Below are positions 61,091 to 64,000 of a stretch of DNA of 64,000 nucleotides, in pieces (the first letter of the stretch is position 1; each line of letters begins with the position of its first letter). Source of the DNA: an uncultured Methanobrevibacter sp. (GTDB taxonomy: Archaea; Methanobacteriota; Methanobacteria; Methanobacteriales; Methanobacteriaceae); NCBI RefSeq assembly GCF_937881195.1, contig NZ_CALGFC010000024.1:62001-126000 (forward strand), read 5' to 3'. The position numbers and the translations under genes were made by a program. The notes beneath the pieces were generated by a model. The model was not told the origin of the DNA. It ran no database searches and saw only the letters and a list, made by a program, of their open reading frames with translations.

Positions 61091-61469
61091 AAAAAACTCC
61101 TAAGAATCAGGGTATGCATTATAGATAATAATAATTAAATAATATTATAAAATTATAATAATTAAATAATAATATAAAATTATGCCATATATTATGATTT
61201 AATTATTAACTAATTATATTATTTAATTATTATCTAACTATATTATTTAACTATTTAAATTATCTAATAAAAAACAATTATTTATAATTAGAAATATCAA
61301 ATATTATTTTAAATTATATTATTAATAATAATTTTAAAATAAATAAAAAATTAATAGTAGTTATTTAAAGAATATTGATATATAATATTTCTTTAAACCT
61401 CTACTATATTTAATTTATTAGATATAAAATATTATATCTATTTGTCATATTTGGCTTTAAATTTTAAAT
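61091..61469. other. AT-rich spacer between nrpR and glnA
   Basis: Repeats of AATTATAATAATTAAATAAT character; no gene and no GGAA-N6-TTCC operator seen, so nrpR itself does not look NrpR-controlled. Confidence 0.5.
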
Positions 61470-62795
61470 CTAAAGACTCATATATCTTTTTTGTTCATAA
61501 CCGAATACTTGTATCCTATATTCGTCCCATTCTGCATATTTTGAAGCTAAGAATTTTTCACTTATGTGGGATCCAAGTCCTTTTTTAAGAACTTCATCTT
61601 CCTCGAATGCATGATATGCTTCCCATAAGCTTGCAGGTAGTGTGTTAATACCTTTTTCTTTAAGTTCTTCATCTGTTAATTTATAGATATTAAATTCTGC
61701 AGGTTCTCCTGGGTCTATTTTATTGTTAAGTCCATCTAAACCAGCTTCTAACATTGCTGCAAATGCAAGGTATGGATTACATGATGGGTCAGGACATCTA
61801 TATTCAATTCTTGTTCCTTTTCCACGTGCAGCTGGGATACGAATAAGTGCAGATCTATTTTTAAGTCCATAAGCAACATAAACAGGTGCTTCATATCCTG
61901 GAACTAAACGTTTATATGAATTCACAGTAGGTGCAACAACTGCAGATAAACCTGCTGAATGTTTGAGTAATCCTCCCATGAAATATAATGCTTCTTGTGA
62001 TAATCCATTTTCGCTGTTTTCATCAGAGAAAAGATTTTCTCCATTTTTGAATAAACTTTGGTGACAATGCATTCCACTACCATTTACTCCAAAGAATGGT
62101 TTTGGCATGAATGTTACCATATATCCCATATTATCTACAATAGCTTTGATAGCTTGTTTAAAAGTAATTACAGCATCTGCTGTTTTTAAAGCATCGTTAA
62201 ATTTAAATGCAATTTCGTTTTGTCCTGGAGCAACTTCGTGATGGCTTCCTTCTACTTCAAAACCAAGTTCTTCAAGGTCAAAAACTAGCTTTCTTCTGAA
62301 GTTAGGTCCTTTGTCCATTGGTTCAACATCAAAATAACTTGCATCATCATGTGGGATATAATTTCCTTCTTCATCTTTATCAATTATGAAAAATTCTGGT
62401 TCTGGTCCAATATTGTAATTATATCCTTTATCACTAATTTTTTCCAGTGATCTTTTGAGGGTTCCTCTTGGATCTCCTTCAAATGGGGTATTATCAGTAT
62501 TGTATATGTCACATATGAATCTACATACTCCAGTTTCTTCTGGCCTCCAAGGTAAAAGTGAAACTGTACTTGGATCTGGTTTCATTATTAAATCACTATC
62601 ATTTATCTCAACAAAACCATCTACAGAGGATCCATCAAATAATATTCCATCATTAAACATATCTTCTAAGTCTTCATCGCTTCCAAAAGGAATAGACATG
62701 TTTTTTGGGATTCCATTAATATCCACAAATTGCAATCTTATAAATTTAATTCCTTTTTCATTCATTATTTCAATTGCGTTTCCTATAGCATCCAT
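61470..62795 (-). CDS. glnA: Glutamine synthetase, type I
   Basis: 441 residues. Makes glutamine from glutamate, ammonia and ATP. Signatures: FDGSSVDGFVEINDSDL, GPEPEFFII, VEGSHHEVAPGQNEIAFKFN, FGVNGSGMHCHQS and KNRSALIRIP. The adenylylation Tyr region of the GSI-beta type is not present, so it is of the GSI-alpha type. ATG 62795 with GGAGAAGAT upstream. The NrpR operator at 63073-63086 lies in its promoter region. Confidence 0.97.
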   Translation of the reverse strand: MDAIGNAIEIMNEKGIKFIRLQFVDINGIPKNMSIPFGSDEDLEDMFNDGILFDGSSVDGFVEINDSDLIMKPDPSTVSLLPWRPEETGVCRFICDIYNTDNTPFEGDPRGTLKRSLEKISDKGYNYNIGPEPEFFIIDKDEEGNYIPHDDASYFDVEPMDKGPNFRRKLVFDLEELGFEVEGSHHEVAPGQNEIAFKFNDALKTADAVITFKQAIKAIVDNMGYMVTFMPKPFFGVNGSGMHCHQSLFKNGENLFSDENSENGLSQEALYFMGGLLKHSAGLSAVVAPTVNSYKRLVPGYEAPVYVAYGLKNRSALIRIPAARGKGTRIEYRCPDPSCNPYLAFAAMLEAGLDGLNNKIDPGEPAEFNIYKLTDEELKEKGINTLPASLWEAYHAFEEDEVLKKGLGSHISEKFLASKYAEWDEYRIQVFGYEQKRYMSL

Positions 62796-63198
62796 TAAAT
62801 CTTCTCCAATATGAAATTAGCCAACTCATAATTTTTTGCTTATTAATAGTTTTTATTTTGTTTAAAAATTCTTAAACAAGCACTAATATAATCAATAATA
62901 TATTCAAAGTAATATTTTAACCAATTAATTGGACTACATAAATTTTACAATTTTCATGATAATGGTTTATTGTATTTTTATGAGATGATTGATTATATTA
63001 TCATTTTGACTTTTTTGTTTTTATATTATACAATAAATAAATTAAATTATATAATTGTAATAATTAGTAGTCGGAAATAAATTTCCTACTCATGACATAT
63101 AAATATTTCTAATTTATTACTATCTTACCTATAAGTATTATAAATATTCTATTTCTATTTATCTATAATATTTGTTTTGTTCATAATCCTTATAAAAT
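62796..63198. other. glnA promoter region
   Basis: Contains the NrpR operator and a minus-strand TATA candidate (TTATATAATT, 63044-63053) downstream of it, leaving a leader of about 220 bases. No gene. Confidence 0.5.
63073..63086 (-). promoter_or_regulatory. NrpR operator, GGAA-N6-TTCC
   Basis: GGAAATAAATTTCC fits the known NrpR operator GGAA-N6-TTCC exactly and extends to a looser palindrome with AGT and ACT outside. It lies 278 bases before glnA and just upstream of the likely TATA box, so NrpR would block assembly of the pre-initiation complex. Confidence 0.75.
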
Positions 63199-64000
63199 TT
63201 ATCTACCAAAAAGTTTTTTTACTTTTTCTAGTTCATTAGGAATATTTATCATTTGAGGGCACATATGTACGCATTCTCCACATTTTGTACATGATGAAGC
63301 ATAATTCTCCTCATCAAGAAGTGAAAAATATTGCATTGAGCTTGCTTCAGGATTATTCAACATTTTAGCTATATTATACTCTTTAAAACATGTAGGAATA
63401 TCTACTTTTTGAGGACAAGGCATACAATAATTGCATTGTGTACAAGGAACATCTTTTTTATCTCTATAAGCTCTACTGACTTCTTTTATTACATTCTTTT
63501 CTTCAATAGTAAGTGTATTTGGGTATGAATTGTTTGCAATAGATAAATTTTCTTTCACCTGCTCTAAAGTGCTCATCCCACTAAAAACAGTACTTATTCC
63601 AGGCATATCCCATAAATATTTAAATGCCCACTCAACAGGGCTACGTTTTATTGGAGCACTATTCCAAATTTTTTCGACTTCTGGAGGAATATTATCAACA
63701 AGTTTTCCTCCTCTTAAAGGTTCCATTATCATGTTTCCAATATTTATACTACTCAAATATTGGACTCCATTTATTCCACTTTGGTAACCTTCATCTAGAT
63801 AGTTCATTTGAGTAAGAACAACTTCCCATTCATATGAATCTAAAATTTCTAGTAAGAGATCTAATTCATCATGAAAAGAAAATCCAATGTGTTTAATTTT
63901 TCCATCAGACAATGCATTGTCCATAAATTCAAAAATGTTCAAGTCAGTTAAGTTTTTCCAGTAATCTTCTTTTAAAGAATGAATTAAGTATATATCAATA
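63199..64000 (-). CDS. Aldo/keto reductase with C-terminal ferredoxin-like domain, partial
   Basis: The frame stays open to the window edge with IDIYLIHSLKEDYW, the conserved strand of aldo/keto reductases, so the N-terminus is outside. Later residues: IKHIGFSFHDELDLL, LTQMNYLDEGYQ, IMEPLRGGKL and GMSTLEQVKENL, typical of the predicted oxidoreductase (4Fe-4S aldo/keto reductase) group. The C-terminus has CTQCNYCMPCPQKVDIP and CTKCGECVHMCPQMINIP, two 4Fe-4S sites. Substrate unknown. Confidence 0.88.
   Translation of the reverse strand, partial: IDIYLIHSLKEDYWKNLTDLNIFEFMDNALSDGKIKHIGFSFHDELDLLLEILDSYEWEVVLTQMNYLDEGYQSGINGVQYLSSINIGNMIMEPLRGGKLVDNIPPEVEKIWNSAPIKRSPVEWAFKYLWDMPGISTVFSGMSTLEQVKENLSIANNSYPNTLTIEEKNVIKEVSRAYRDKKDVPCTQCNYCMPCPQKVDIPTCFKEYNIAKMLNNPEASSMQYFSLLDEENYASSCTKCGECVHMCPQMINIPNELEKVKKLFGR

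Noticed and set aside
1..64000. CRISPR array
   Set aside because: The direct repeats seen are short tandem AT-rich units without unique spacers of equal size.

Overview
The window comes from a very AT-rich methanogenic archaeon of the Methanobacteriales, most like Methanobrevibacter. The support is a tungsten-type formylmethanofuran dehydrogenase operon (fwd), F420-type formate dehydrogenase (fdhAB) with a formate channel (fdhC), class I lysyl-tRNA synthetase, the NrpR nitrogen repressor next to glnA, 6-phospho-3-hexuloisomerase, and archaeal TATA boxes with GGTGA/GGAGG ribosome sites. Genus assignment is inference from gene content and composition.

Bases 1 to about 21,130 are the right part of an integrated tailed virus, almost all on the minus strand. 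From the right edge leftward it holds: integrase, two AAA+ ATPases (one Cdc6-like), accessory membrane proteins, an AbrB-like regulator facing the other way (a probable lysis/lysogeny switch), an early operon (possible single-strand annealing protein, SWIM, HNH, RHH and many tiny proteins), a CAAGTGTA-repeat control region, a run of tiny genes, a HEPN/Abi-like accessory gene on the plus strand, a TFB-like zinc ribbon, two probable lysis membrane proteins, a ParB-methyltransferase fusion, and the packaging genes (terminase small and large subunits, portal). Capsid and tail genes should continue past base 1. At the right boundary a truncated acetyltransferase reading frame suggests insertion into a protein-coding gene. 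Several genes shorter than 60 codons were found by reading the gaps between larger ones.

Bases 21,400 to 31,000 are chromosomal housekeeping: a YgjP-like metallopeptidase, an SPL-like radical SAM protein, a fluoride riboswitch in front of a cation/proton antiporter, lysS, thiC and a PfkB kinase. An unassigned structured-RNA candidate lies at 30.6 kb.

Bases 31,000 to 58,800 form a formate and molybdenum/tungsten island: a ModE/LysR-like regulator, hxlB, fdhD, a FecCD-type ABC transporter with an FmdE-like protein, fdhC, fdhAB, mobB-moaA, a CLC channel, the fwd operon (order H-F-G-D-B-A-C) headed by an HTH-ferredoxin fusion with two matching candidate operators, a duplicated pair of small unknown proteins, and a tungstate/molybdate ABC transporter. 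Together these cover metal uptake, pterin cofactor synthesis, sulfuration, formate uptake and oxidation, and the first step of CO2 reduction. The window closes with nrpR, glnA (a GGAA-N6-TTCC operator lies upstream) and the edge of an aldo/keto reductase.

The points most worth a second look are two copies of a promoter-proximal hairpin leader in the provirus, an 88-base hairpin element, the repeated CAAGTGTA box, the HTH-ferredoxin regulator with paired GTGTA-N5-TACAC sites, two genes that appear to start with ATT, a cysteine-free FdhD, and a protein built of four exact-length 16-residue repeats.
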